The translations under genes were made by a program, and so were the position numbers. Shown piece after piece: positions 1-11,344 of a DNA stretch of 64,000 nucleotides (positions are counted from its first letter, which is position 1; every line of letters begins with the position of its first letter). This stretch comes from Oasisia sp. SBJ-2009 (lineage: Eukaryota; Annelida; Polychaeta; Sabellida; Siboglinidae). The stretch covers positions 40,083,141-40,147,140 of the forward strand of contig OZ024857.1 of assembly GCA_964017155.1 (NCBI GenBank), read 5' to 3'. Under the pieces are notes generated by a model that worked only from the letters and a program-made list of their open reading frames with translations, had not been told where the DNA came from and made no database searches.

Positions 1-1135
1 TTCCAAATGACATGAAACAGCAAACATTATTCCTGTTTTTAAATCAGGAGATCGTCTCCAATTGCATAGCTATAGACCTATATCACTGTTACCCCAATTC
101 TCCAAAATACTTGAAACTATATTTAACAACAGGTTGCAAATCATCACATATTGACTGATATGGCTTCAGAAGCAATCACTCAACTTGAGTAACGTTACCT
201 GAATTTGTCGAAAAGGTATCTTCAGCAATAGCATCAAACAAGAAAGCACTATTGGGGTATGTATTGATCTGAAGAAAGCATTTGACACCGTTGATCATAA
301 AATACTGCTAAGTAAATTACAATGTTATGGAATAAGGGGTTTGGCACTGGATTGGATTAAAAGTTATTTAGCCAATCGTAGTAAGTATGTGTGCTATAAC
401 AACATTATTTCAGAGCTAAAGAATATCAAGTGTGGAGTCCCATAAGGATCAATCATGGGCCCAATACTATTTATTTTATACATAAATGACTTGTGTGAAG
501 TGTCAACATTTCTTAATATCATCTTGTTTGCAGATGACACTAGCATTTGATATTCAACTAGGAATATTGTGGATATAGCTTGTACAGTTAATAACGAACT
601 AGAAAAACCAGATATATGGTTCAGGGTTAATAGATTATCGCTTAATGTTATCATGTTTGCAAATAAAAAGTAACTTAGACCAACAGTAAACATAACTTTG
701 AATGGAACGAACATTGAGCAGGTGTCACAACATTTCTTGGTGTAATCGTTGATGACAATTTAACTGGGAGAGAGCAGATAAAAACGGTTGAAACGAAGGT
801 ATCAAACAGCCTATAGCCGTTTTGTATAAAATTCTTAAACTTCAAGATTTAATTACACATAAGACTATGGTTATGCTTTATAAAGCAAACAACCACTAAT
901 ATTTAGAAGGTCGTATACAAGCGTTTTTTGAACCAACTGTAGCCGTACACAAACATAATACAAGACAATCTAAAATATTTTATGTTAAAAAAGCGAACAC
1001 CACCCACATACTACTGCCAATTACTGTCAGCGGTATGCACATATGGAAAGGTTTAGCAAGTGACATAACCCAGTTGACAAGTTTGCAACAATTTAAGAAA
1101 AGATTAAAGTCGACGCTACTTTCTTCGTATTTATG
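1..1135 (+). pseudogene. Decayed LINE reverse transcriptase, fragment 1
   Basis: A broken non-LTR retrotransposon reverse transcriptase (RT) can be followed across three frames. Near 30-130 it reads YRPISLLPQFSKILE, the RT entry block. Near 260-395 come KKAFDTVDHKILLSKL and SYLANRSKYV. At 435-500 the usual VPQGS box has a stop in place of Gln, followed by MGPILFILYINDL. The catalytic FADDT is at about 527-541. A thumb-region block LGVIVDDNL follows near 740, and the tail KRLKSTLLSSYL ends at 1135. The motif order is that of the CR1/L2/jockey group. It is cut by the window edge, so the length cannot be compared. Stops and frameshifts make it non-functional. The family is clear; the clade is an inference. 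Confidence 0.8.
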
Positions 1136-1208
1136 AGCAGTTAGCACAATGATAAAATACCATTACTGTTGCTTTATATTCAATCTTGTAACTCTTATTA
1201 CAAGTACC

Positions 1209-1560
1209 ATGCGCTCAATCAGTAGTAGCCCTCTTTACATCACTCGGGATAAATCTAAAGCCGGGACCCGAGCTTTCTCGGTTGCCGCACCAACGGTGTG
1301 GAATTCTCTTCCTGCCAGTGTTAAATCAGAAGGTACTATAGTTTCATTCCGCAGACGTCTAAAACCCTATCTCTTGAATACTGCCTATCCTCCTTAGCCT
1401 TCTTGCTTCTTCATCCATCCATTGACGACTCACACATTGTTTTCGATTACGAGATTGCTTAATCCCTTGGTCATTATTTTTATTATTTTAGTTGAAAAGG
1501 GCATAGCGCCTTACAAATCATATGACTTATGCTATGTCCCTTTAACAGAGAGATAAGAGA
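1209..1560 (+). pseudogene. LINE C-terminus and 3' tail, fragment 2
   Basis: A short open stretch ends in AFSVAAPTVWNSLPASVK and a terminal FRRRLKPYLL. This is the typical end of L2/CR1-like LINE RT proteins (RxFSVAAPxxWNSLP...FKRxLKxxLF). The stop is at 1395-1397. About 100 bp downstream is a hairpin made by GGGCATAGC and GCTATGTCCC (about 1498-1540), then short AGAGATA/GATAA repeats, as expected for the 3' end of this LINE class. Only the last 60 or so residues survive. It belongs to a different element from fragment 1, whose own tail ends at 1135. Confidence 0.65.
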
Positions 1561-3750
1561 GATAAGATAAGATAGCTTTATTGCCATGTGTTCACATTGT
1601 AGTTACAATAAAACATTGGAATGTGTAATGATATTGGTCGTCGTAATAGTACATTCACATGACAATACATTCACATGCACCAAACAATGATGTTAAAATA
1701 TACTACTACATTAAATAAAATAAATAAGAACAATCACATAAAATGGTCCGAATAAAAAATTGCTCATTATAACATCGATAAATAATTGATACGATCTAGT
1801 AGAAATATAGTAGCTTAAAATGTAAAATATGAAATAAAAAAATAAAAATATAAAATATAATAAATTATGATAACATATACATACTAAAACTCATCGGAAA
1901 GTGGACTATGTGTTTGCTGCGGGTGGGAGAAAATCACTTCTGTTTTGACAGGGCTTGAACGGCTAAGGGGAAAAAGCTAGTACTAAAGCGGTTGGTCCTG
2001 GTTTTTATGGACCTGAATCGGCGACTAGATGGGAGAGGTTCAAATAGGTCATGGGCAGGATGGGATGTATCTTGAGAAATGAGAGTCGCTCTTCCTAACA
2101 GACGTTGCTGATACAGTATTTCAAGACTGGGAAGGTCTCTGCCAATGATTCGGGAAGCAGTTTTCACAACTCTGTTTAATCTGAGCGTTTCCTTCTGTGT
2201 AATCGATCCAAACCATACTGAGATAGAAAATGTCAGAACACTCTCGATTACAGCTCTGTAAAAGTTGAGCATGACCTGTGTGGTCAAACCAAACGATCTT
2301 AACCTTCTTAAAAAGTACAGCCGCTGCTGGGCCTTTTTGACAATATTTACAACATTTAGTTCCCATTTAAGATTACTGGAGATTGTTGAACCGAGAAATT
2401 TGAAATGTTGGACGATTTCAACTGTCCTGCCATCGATCACTAGAGGCGAGGGTGGAGAAGATTTCTTTCTCCTAAAATCCACAATCATTTCTTTCGTTTT
2501 ATTTACATTAAGTTCCAGATTGTTATCGCTGCACCAACTGATGAGTTTGTTTACTTGGTCCCGATATTCAGATTCATCAGAACTTGTTATAAGCCCTATC
2601 ACTGTAGTGTCATCGGCAAATTTCAGTATTTTAGTACCTACGTGACAAGATAAACAATCATGTGTAAAAAGAGAGTATAACATTGGTGACAGAACACAGC
2701 CCTGAGGCGTGCCAGTGGATAACGTAACTGATGATGATAAGTTGTCGCCTATTTTTACAACCTGCGGCATATTTAAAAGAAAATCGAGGATCCACAGACA
2801 CATGGATTGAGGAACACCGAGACTCTGTATCTTATCGAAAAGTTTTGATGGGATAATCGTGTTAAAAGCAGAGCTAAAATCAACAAAAAGGATCCTAGCG
2901 TAAGTATTTGGGCTGTCGAGATGTTTAAGAACGTGAAACAATCCTATGGCGACAGCGTCGTCAACGGATCTATTGTTGCGATATGCAAATTGAAAAGTGG
3001 TCAAGCAATGGATCGATAATTGATTTCAGAAACTGCAGGACCAAGCGCTCGAGTGTCTTCATGACTACAGAAGTCAGGGCAACAGGCCTGTAATCGTTTA
3101 AACAAAAGATTTCTTGGGAACAGGAATGATAGTTGATTTTTTGAAGCAATGAGGGATTTTACATTGGGAAAGAGACACATTGAATATGTCTGTGAATACA
3201 CTCGACAGCTGGTCGGCACACAGTTTAAGTAGACATGGAGAGATGTTGTCCGGACAGGCAGCTTTTCTGCTATTTAAACGTTGAAACATGCTTCTAACAA
3301 CATATTCATCCACTGCGAAAGGAGGGAGGGATGAGGAGGGAGTGATACAGGAAGGAGAAGTAGTGTTCAGTTTATCAAACCGGCTATAAAAGTCAGGAAG
3401 ATTATTAGTGTCGGTAGCCGTAGTGTTCTTGGGAGACGGCTTGTAGTTCGTTATGGCCTTCAGTCCCTGCCAAATATTCTTGGAGTTGTTGGTGGACAGA
3501 TTCTCTTCAAGTTTGTCACGGTATTTCGCCTTGCCGGTCTTGATGGCATTTTCCGCTTCATATCTCGCTTTCTTGTATTTATCTTTATCATTGGCTTTTC
3601 GCCTGAAGCTTGTGTTTAATAGAAGTATTGAACCACGGTTTGTCGTTGGGGTAGATTGTTATTGTTTTAGTAGGTATACAGAGGCCCTCGCAGAAGGTGA
3701 TGTAATCACTGACTGTTTCGGTGTACTCGTCAACGATTCACCAATCATGG
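1560..3750 (-). pseudogene. Rex/L2-like LINE reverse transcriptase, 5'-truncated and frame-broken
   Basis: Read on the minus strand from about 3740 downwards this is a LINE ORF2. It begins in the linker before RT (PNDKPWFNTSIKHKL, near 3640). Next come IWQGLKAITNYK (3480-3420), then DEYVVRSMFQRLNSRKAACP and KKSTIIPVPKK (3310-3100), then a long open piece of 356 codons at 3004-1934. That piece carries FVDFSSAFNTI, GTPQGCVLSPMLYSLF, the catalytic FADDTTV near 2611, NNLELNVNKTKEMIVDFR, and a C-terminus with TSHPAHDLFEPLPSSRRFRS. Frameshifts lie near 3600 and 3010-3100. The 3' UTR runs to an AATAAA at 1582-1577, followed by TTATC repeats. The endonuclease is missing. The wording of the C-terminal half resembles Rex1/L2-type elements common in fish and invertebrates. 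Confidence 0.85.
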
Positions 3751-3875
3751 AATTGTATTATATTTTATTGTCTTTACCATTATGTATTGTATTATTTTCC
3801 CATTATATGTTTTATATTCCTGTGTTGTTTTTGTTGTTAAATAAACTTTCATTCATTCATTCATTCATTCTTTCA
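3751..3875 (+). mobile_element. LINE 3' tail remnant ending in CATT repeats
   Basis: A TA-rich 3' UTR-like stretch ends in AATAAACTTTCATT at about 3840, followed by four to five ATTC repeats. The same signature (AATAAACTTTCATT) recurs at about 47080. This suggests a LINE family whose 3' end carries a polyadenylation signal and a short CATT tail. No coding sequence remains. Confidence 0.45.
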
Positions 3876-4020
3876 TGTATGTATGTATGTATGTATGTAT
3901 GTATGTATGTATGTATGTATGTATGTATGTATGTATGTATGTATGTATGTATGTATGTATGTATGTATGTATGTATGTATGTATGTATGTATGTATGTAT
4001 GTATGTATGTATGTATGTAT
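3876..4020 (+). repeat. (TATG)n microsatellite
   Basis: About 36 perfect TATG copies. They directly follow the CATT tail of the preceding LINE remnant and end at a second, oppositely oriented LINE remnant. Open frames reading as Cys-Met-Tyr-Val or His-Thr-Tyr-Ile are by-products of the 4-bp period. Confidence 0.97.
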
Positions 4021-4422
4021 ATAATATAATAACTTTATTGTCCAATTCATAGAATGGAAATACATTTTGCACTTCACTTAAAACACAATATTTAAGTCAC
4101 GTAGTAATGCATGTATACAATAAAATCAAGCATGTAAATATATAAACGTTAGCTAAAAGTTATAAATATGATATATATTGGAATAAATAAATATACTAAA
4201 ACAATATGACAATATTATAATAAGATAAATACATAAATTAATAACTATGATAAAACAACATTGCATTGGCAGCGGTAGAGAATGTGATAGTTTATAAGGA
4301 TTATTTTGTGTGTGGCTGATTCAGATACTTGATGGAGGATGGAACGAAGGATTTAAGGGCTCGCTGGGTTTTTACTATTGGCATTCTGTACCTCCTTCCA
4401 ATGGTAACTGCGATATATATAT
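4021..4422 (-). pseudogene. LINE 3' end remnant between two TATG arrays
   Basis: On the minus strand from 4420 the sequence reads RRYRMPIVKTQR then SFVPSSIKYLN. This is the standard C-terminal block of LINE RT proteins (K/RTxRxxxSFxPxSIxxLN), ending at a stop near 4310. About 290 bp of AT-rich 3' UTR follows, and an AATAAAG signal near 4037-4030 at the boundary with the TATG array. Only the last 35 or so codons survive. It is sandwiched between two TATG arrays. Confidence 0.6.
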
Positions 4423-4423
4423 A

Positions 4424-4785
4424 TGATTGTATGTATGTATGTATGTATGTATGTATGTATGTATGTATGTATGTATGTATGTATGTATGTATGTATGTAT
4501 GTATGTATGTATGTATGTATGATTGTATATATGTATGTATATATGTATGTATGTATCATGTATGTATGTATGTATGTATGTATGTATGTATGTATGTATG
4601 TATGTATGTATGTATGTATGTATGTATGTATGTATGTATGTATGTATGTATGTATGTATGTATGTATGTATGTATGTATGTATGTATGTATGTATGTATG
4701 TATGTATGTATGTATGTATGTATGTATGTATGTATGTATGTATGTATGTGTGTATGTATGTATGTATGTATGTATGTATGTATCG
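4424..4785 (+). repeat. (TATG)n microsatellite with one interruption
   Basis: About 88 copies of TATG with imperfect units at 4520-4560 (TATATATG and TATCATG variants) and one TGTG variant near 4749. It abuts the end of the large repeat family at 4786 exactly as another TATG array does at 59925-60550. Confidence 0.97.
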
Positions 4786-5564
4786 GCGTTCTCGGTTATA
4801 GCCCATCTAGAAATCCGTGTGTGAACCGAGTGAAATTAGACGGCACTTCCAATATTATACAATAACTGCGATACGCCTATAGTATGCAGATGCTGGTTGA
4901 CCCCTAACTTAATCACATTATCTTATAAGATGTATGATGTGTTTTACTGGAGTCCATCAACAAACCTTACTTGTATTGAAGGATGCACTCATGCATAACA
5001 GCCTCTGCCCGTGGAAGAAAACAGTTTCGGTCAACCCGGGCAGCTAGTCGTTGCCCAGTACTCACATGGGCACCGTTTCGTTAAGAAAAAGAACTCTTAA
5101 GGCAACATCATCATTACACAAAATTCGACGTTAAATTAACTTAGTTGGTAGAAAAGGCAAAATATCCATTGCCATATTACCAAGAGGGCGAGGACACTAT
5201 TTCCCTGAAACGCCAGTAACAATGTGCTTCTAGCGCGTCATTGTGTTGAAAGTTTTCAGGTATTCAAGATCACTGTTAAGGATCAACATTGATTTTAAAG
5301 AACAACATCCGGTTTAAGAGCTCTTATCTTTAGGGGAATGGTTCCTTGGACATTGAGCATATCTTGTGATGTATACATAAATAAAAATAATAACTATGTT
5401 TCTCACATTTATTTTTTAATTGTAATATATGTCCAAATTAACTAACCAGACTCTTTAATTTACTGGTATAATTGTAACATTATATGCGCATTGGTAGACG
5501 TATATATCAGGTTTCGGGAAGGAAGTCCATGGGAAACCTGAAACAACTGTGTGTGTGTGTGTGT

Positions 5565-5654
<90 letters not shown>

Positions 5655-6130
5655 AGGGTCGTGTGTAGTGTGCAGTGTGTCGAGTGTAGTGTGTAGTGTG
5701 TAGTGTGTAGTGTGTAGTGTGTAGTGTGTAGTGTGTAGTGTGTAGTGTGTAGTGTGTAGTGTGTAGCGTGTCGCGTGTCGCGTGTCGTGTGTCGTGTGTC
5801 GTGTGTCGTGTGTCGTGTGTCGTGTGTCGTGTGTCGTGTGTATGCACGTTAATGTAAAACGGACGTCCATGGGAAAGCTGAACAAACAACTGTGTGTGCG
5901 TGTGTGGTGTGTGCGTTCGCGCGTGCGCGCGTGTGCGCGAGCGTGCGTTTCATTGATGTGCAAGAAAATAATACTTTCCGTAATGAGCGTAATGAGAATT
6001 TTTGAACCAGTGTTACTACGTGTTGGACAACTAATGTGAGTCATCTCAAAACACCAATGTTATTCTAAACAAAAACCATTAAAACTTATATTCCGATGGA
6101 ATTGTAGTCGACTACTATCCCTGGCTATGA
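4786..6130 (-). repeat. Large interspersed repeat, copy A (inverted, internally deleted)
   Basis: 4786-5530 is the reverse complement of 25254-26085. Shared landmarks are GTTGACCCCTAACTTA, the GGGCAGCTA block and AGAGCTCTTA. It is also directly similar to 60545-61320. 5960-6130 is the reverse complement of 23817-23995 (shared: ATTCCGATGGAATTGTAGT). The roughly 1 kb that separates these segments in the fuller copy is missing, and a microsatellite block fills the gap. No protein-coding potential is recognised. Confidence 0.75.
5548..5850 (+). repeat. (TG)n followed by 7-bp TGTAGTG and TGTCGTG arrays
   Basis: TG dinucleotides run to about 5653. A 7-bp TAGTGTG array follows to about 5765 and a 7-bp TCGTGTG array to about 5840. 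A copy of the flank AAGTCCATGGGAAA appears on both sides (5524 and 5866), so the array sits inside a short local duplication. Long open frames here are repeat translations. Confidence 0.93.
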
Positions 6131-6159
6131 TAAATGTTTTCCATACGTAAGCTTCTGGC

Positions 6160-6310
6160 GATCGCCTCGTCGCTATTTGCTTTGCAAGTGATCGGTGGAA
6201 CAAGGACATGGAATAGCCAGCAGATGGCAGCAGCAGCTTAGAACTAAAATGGTGTGACATTTGCCGACAGATGGCGCCATGTTGTATGTGCATACTTAAT
6301 CTGTGCCGCG
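6160..6310 (+). repeat. Large repeat, copy B, leading segment
   Basis: The segment with CAGCAGATGGCAGCAG and CAGATGGCGCCA is similar in the same orientation to 21340-21475. It opens the first of two long paralogous blocks and directly precedes the 34-bp satellite. Confidence 0.65.
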
Positions 6311-7412
6311 AAGTATGACGTTGATGCTGTGTAGGCATACGGAAAAGTATGACGCTGATGCTGTGGAGGCGTACAGAGAAGTATGAAATTGATTCCATGG
6401 AGGCCTACAGAGAAGTATGACGTTGATGCTGTGGAGGCGTACAGAGAAGTATGATATTGATGCCATGGAGGCTTACAGAGAAGTATGATATTGATGTATG
6501 ATATTGATGCCTTTGAGACATCGATAGAAGTATGACGTTGAAGCCGTGGAGGCCTACAGAGAAGTATAACGTTGATGCTGTGTATGCGTCCTGAGAAGTA
6601 TGACGTTGATGCTGTGTATGCGTACAGAGAAGTGTGACATTGATGCTGTGGAGGCGAACAGATAAGTATGACATTGATGCTGTGGAGGCGTACAGAGAAG
6701 TATGACGTTGATGCCGTGGAGGCGTACAGAGAGGTATGACATTGATGCTGTGGAGGCGTACAGAAATGTATGACATTGATGCCGTGGAGGCGTACATAGA
6801 AGTATGACATTGATGCTGTGAAGGCGAACAGAGAAGTATGACATTGGTTCCGTGGAGGCGTACAGAGAAGTGTGACATTGATGCCGTTGAGGCGTACAGA
6901 GAATTATGACATTGATACTGTGGAGGCGTACAGAGAAGTATGACATTGATGCTGTGAAGGCGTACGGAGAAGTATGAAATTGATACTGTGGAGGCATACA
7001 GAGAAGTATGACATTGATGCTGTGAAGGCGTACAGAGAAGTATGACGTTGATGCTGTGAAGGCGTACAGAGAAGTATGACATTGATTCCGTGTAGGCGTA
7101 CAGAGAAGTATGACATTGATGCCGTGGAGGCGTACAGAGAAGTATGACATTAATACTGTGGAGGCGTACAGAGAAGTATGACATTGATTCCGTGTAGGCG
7201 TACAGAGAAGTATGAAATTGATGCCGTGGAGGCGTACAGAGAAGTATGACATTGATACTGTGGAGGCGTACAGAAAAGTATGACATTGATGCTGTGGAGG
7301 CATACAGAGAAGTATGACATTGGTACTGTGCAGGCGTACAGAGAAATAAGACAATGATGCCATGGAGGCGTACGGAGGAGTATGACATTGATGCTGTGGA
7401 GGTGTACAGAGG
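6311..7412 (+). repeat. 34-bp satellite array, about 32 copies
   Basis: Tandem units of 34 bp, with a core of GTATGACATTGATGC followed by TGTGGAGGCGTACAGAGAA. Divergence is modest, and there is one partial extra unit near 6485-6510. Since 34 is not a multiple of three, a stop-free unit gives long open minus-strand frames in several phases (about 190, 300 and 350 codons). These are not credible genes: they have no conserved domain and no start context. The paralogous block has only one unit, at about 22494-22528. Confidence 0.95.
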
Positions 7413-8026
7413 AGATTGATATTGGAAATGCAAAAATGACCTGGAATGTTGCACAAAAAGAGCCAACATTAGTGCTGATATCCTTTAATTTATATCAGGA
7501 CTTACGTTCTGACATTTGGAAATGATCTCTCTGTCAGGCCTGTACTACTAACTGTTGATCACAAACAACTTCCAGCAACTGCATCACAATGCACTACAAT
7601 ATCCACGTTAAACAATCTGCATGTGTGTAGGTCCCTCGTATTGTTTACTGCATCATATGCACGTTTTAAAAGGAACTATCTAGGACCCTAAGCTAAATAA
7701 TACTAATTTCAAATAATAATAAAATCCAGAGAGTAAGACGAACACATCTTTAATTGTTTTCACATGTTGCAAATACACTTTTAACTGTTAACACTATTAA
7801 GACTGGGTGACCCATATCTCTGGAGGTATGACTTAACAAACACAATTAAAAAATGTCGGCCATTTTAATATTGTTCATCATAATATGTACTTTTACAAAG
7901 TATTCACTACAGGAAATGAATAGTAACAAGAAACGTGGCATAAATATATTGTATAAAAATTTAAACGAAGCAAGACTTCGCAAGTGTGCATGTTAATTCG
8001 AATAAAGAACAGAAAAAGTTATTTAT

Positions 8027-8316
8027 CATCTCAAAACACCAATATTTGGTATTAAAGGGATTCTTTTTAACATTTTTGAATTATTATTTACAATCGAGCT
8101 GCATAGGTAATCTTCCACGTAGCAGATAGCTCCAAAACTGATTCATGTAAATACTTTTATGTATTGTCTTGTTGTGCAGATAACAAGTAGGCGAGCACAG
8201 ATTTTCAAAACCAAAGGTTTTTATAGAGTATATTCCGCTGAGCCAATATCTTGGTGCATCGGAATTTAAGTGTTGGAATGGTTTCGTTTAGAATAACGCA
8301 TTGGTGTTTTGAGATG
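8027..8316. mobile_element. MITE-like insert with 17-bp inverted ends, copy B
   Basis: The ends CATCTCAAAACACCAAT and ATTGGTGTTTTGAGATG are perfect inverted repeats enclosing 290 bp. The equivalent insert in the other block (23479-23914) has the same ends but a longer inside (436 bp). A partial copy with one end is at 6042-6130. No coding sequence and no clear target duplication are seen. The class is inferred from structure only. Confidence 0.5.
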
Positions 8317-9469
8317 ACTTACATTATTTTTTTCAACACACAGTAACACTGGTTTAAAATGATTCTTACTAAAAAGAAAGTATTATTTTCTTGCACACTG
8401 CTGCATTATTTCCCTCACAGTTAAGAAATGTATTATTACTGTTAACTAACAACACGACATGTTTTACAAGCGGGTACATTTTTATAACTACACCAACAAG
8501 AAAACGGTGTTTTCTTTCAAATGCTACACAGTTGACAATGGTTACACACATTTGGTACAATGTGCCCACGTCATGCAGGACGGTCAATATGAAACGGGCC
8601 GTGAAACAGCGACAAGTGTAGCGAACGTTTCCTTTTTAGCTCTCCACTTGCATAGGCGGGGTTTGACGATCGCCACTGGAATGCAGACATACGTTTATAA
8701 ATACTTGATCCGTACTTACATATATTCACAAAAAACTACAAAATACTGGTATATATATTCACTAAAAGAACTGGTTGTCATACCTAGTTTCCCAATTGTT
8801 TCAGGCACCAAGCAATGTCCTATTTACTTATACGAATATAATATATATTGTCTAAACTGAGCAGTTTTGCTAATCAGTGTTCCCATACATTGTATACAAT
8901 AACACTATAAAAACGCCACGGACAAGGCACAACGTTTCGATTACGTATGGCATTTTATGTGTATGGCAGTATAATTATTAAGGTCAGTCATGTGTTTAAT
9001 TGTTATTGATATTTCAAATCCTCAAGCCAGGTTTCTCTGAGCACCGTGAAGAAAATGTTCACTGCTTGGAGTAAGCACATCGCAGATGGCGACAAGATTT
9101 ATAACATTAGTTACTGGAACTGTAAAATTAATACTGATATTGTGCTTTTCTGGATAATATCAATTATACACTGAATGTTGTTTCGTGAATTTTATAATAA
9201 AAACTACATAAAATGTGTTGAAATGAATAGTGTACCGTTCTACTTATTCCCCCAAACGTTTGGTCTCCAAGTCTATTTAAATGAGTATTGTTGTTGTGTT
9301 GAGTAGAATTCAAACACTTGACTTAGTATACTTCCTTTAATTTGCATAAATACTTACATAGGTAATGCCACTGTCTGATCGACAACACGGATACCGTAAC
9401 GCGGGCCCAGGTCTGTTCGGCTTGGCCTGAAGGAGGTAAACAATTATCTGTTACACAAATGTGAATACT

Positions 9470-10070
9470 TTTACAAACCTGTCAAAATAGTATTAATCCA
9501 ATGTGATATAAAATTGATCTGTTTTTTAGTATGTGTTAGACGGTATTGTGTAGTCCGGATTCCGAGTAACCGTCCGAAATACGCCAAACAATGCATGGTG
9601 AATTTGCAGGGGTGACCCCGTAGCTTAACATGCGTCATTCCTTTGTGTTGGATATCTGAGCTGCAGCGTGTGTTTTGTAATCAGAGCCAACACAGAGGTA
9701 ATTGCTTCTTCCCCACTAAACCTCCCCTTTCTGCCCCCTTAATTTGGAGGTTTTGTTGTGTCTTTTTTTTATAGTATGTGGGGTATAACATTGCCCTCTC
9801 CTTTACTACTGTTACATTGTCATTTTATAATTGTTTAGCTAATCTATGAGCATCATTATGTAGGCATCTATGCATATATGTTGTATTTTCGCATTGAACA
9901 TTTTACTTCTAACCTATTACAATATGATGGCGTTATATTTTGTTAGAACAATTATTAAATGACCTTTATCGATAATTAATGTGTGTGTTTTGTAGCAAAC
10001 TGGCTCAGGGTTCTGCCAGTATGTATTATATTATTCACATTGAATATCAGCAGGGGAAGCAGGGGACACA
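9470..10070. other. Insertion specific to copy B, unidentified
   Basis: About 600 bp present here and absent from the paralogous position near 25070. It has a pyrimidine-rich patch near 9715-9745 and otherwise AT-rich text. I see no inverted ends, no direct-repeat ends and no coding potential. It could equally be a deletion in the other copy. Confidence 0.4.
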
Positions 10071-10600
10071 TTGTTATTTCCCCGATACTACATCGCCATC
10101 TGCTGTTTTCCTAATACACACACGTACACATACCCGTACACACACAAATACACATACATATTGTTAATGGTTTGCCATGGAAATAGTGTCCTCGCCTTCT
10201 CGGCAACAAGGCAATGGATATTTTGCGTTTTGAACCAAGTAAGTTAATTTAATAACGGATTTTCTTAATGATGAATTTTCCTTAAGAACTTTTTATCTTC
10301 GTGAAACGGTCCCCATGTGAGTAATGGATGCAGTATAACTTACACGACTAGTTGCCCGGTGTGATCGAAAGCGGATTCTTCCACTGACAGAGGCTTGGAA
10401 CAGACGACGTCACTTGTCTGTGACGCAGGTGTGCATCCGTCAATACCAGTAAGGTATGTTGATGGGCTGCCGTAAGACAACGATCATTATATATCTTATC
10501 AGATAATGTGTGTCAATTATGAGTCATTCAACGTCTGCACACGATAGGCGTATTACAGTTGTTATATAACACAGAAATATCGTCTTGAGTTCAGTGATCT

Positions 10601-11344
10601 CCAGGCGAACCATTAATGCAACTACATTAGGCCAGGCAAATATTCAAAAAATGTATCAATTATTTTAGTGAATGTGCATATTGTTACTGTTAAGAAGATA
10701 CCAGGATGTCTAATTAAAGCTATGATCAACCTTCATAAATACCTTATTCAGTAACTGCTTAAGTTGTAATGTGTGAATTTTGTGGAATATGCCAAATAAA
10801 CATCGCTCTTCTACTTTCTCCATCTCCACTCGAATTATATTGTAGTGTATATTGAATACATTTGATGGGGATGTTGCATGTACCAAAGTGAAGGACTATA
10901 GTAGAATTAGAGCTGCAACTGTGTGGCAGCTATTTTATAAAAAGGCATAGTTGACACCTTAGCCAGCGCATGGTAAAGGTCAACCTGCCAGAATCCTGAT
11001 ACCGGCTGGTGAAGCCACGTGTATGTTGAGGGCTCTCATTATAAACCTATTACACCTGTTTACCGGTATGCTATAGTGTATTTTACCTTTATGTTATTGA
11101 TAACTACAAGTGATCCGTGTATTTGTGTTATTCTGAATGACATTGTTATATCTTATTATTACTTTCATTCACTGTGCTAGTGGTAGTCACTGATAATATA
11201 TATCTGTCATATACACTATGTCATATGTGTATGTCATGGTTTTGTGTAATTCATATATTTTACATATAGCCGGTAGATTGTTACTGTTAGTTTCATTACA
11301 TTATTGTCTAGTATTGTATCAGGAGAGTCCTGACACTGGCTGGT
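10601..11344. other. Non-coding stretch before CR1 copy 1
   Basis: AT-rich with no open frame of note. A motif containing GGCTGGTGAAG occurs twice (about 11005 and 11340), so part of this may be 5' sequence of the CR1 element that follows. I see nothing else. Confidence 0.4.

Larger units (their letters stand above)
7413..10600 (+). repeat. Large repeat, copy B, main part
   Basis: Co-linear with 22840-26060. Shared landmarks are GAGCCAACAT-like text at 7460 and 22890, CATCTCAAAACACCAAT at 8027 and 23479, CCACTTGCATA at 8645 and 24241, GTTTCTCTGAGCACCGTGAA at about 9030 and 24640, and CTATTTCC-bounded text near 10170 and 25620. Relative to the second copy it has an extra 590 bp (about 9470-10070) and lacks about 350 bp. 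No gene is seen. The open frame at 8459-8860 has no recognisable feature. Confidence 0.7.

Noticed and set aside
5660..5840. Telomere-like heptamer (TGTAGTG)
   Set aside because: The unit is not a known telomeric repeat. It is short, internal, and lies between TG repeats from which it plainly derives.
6311..7412. CRISPR-like array of regular repeats
   Set aside because: Units are contiguous with no unique spacers, and the setting is a eukaryotic genome with LINEs and introns. It is a satellite.
8459..8860. 133-codon plus-strand open frame in copy B
   Set aside because: The paralogous stretch in copy C is not open in the same frame, so there is no sign of protein constraint.
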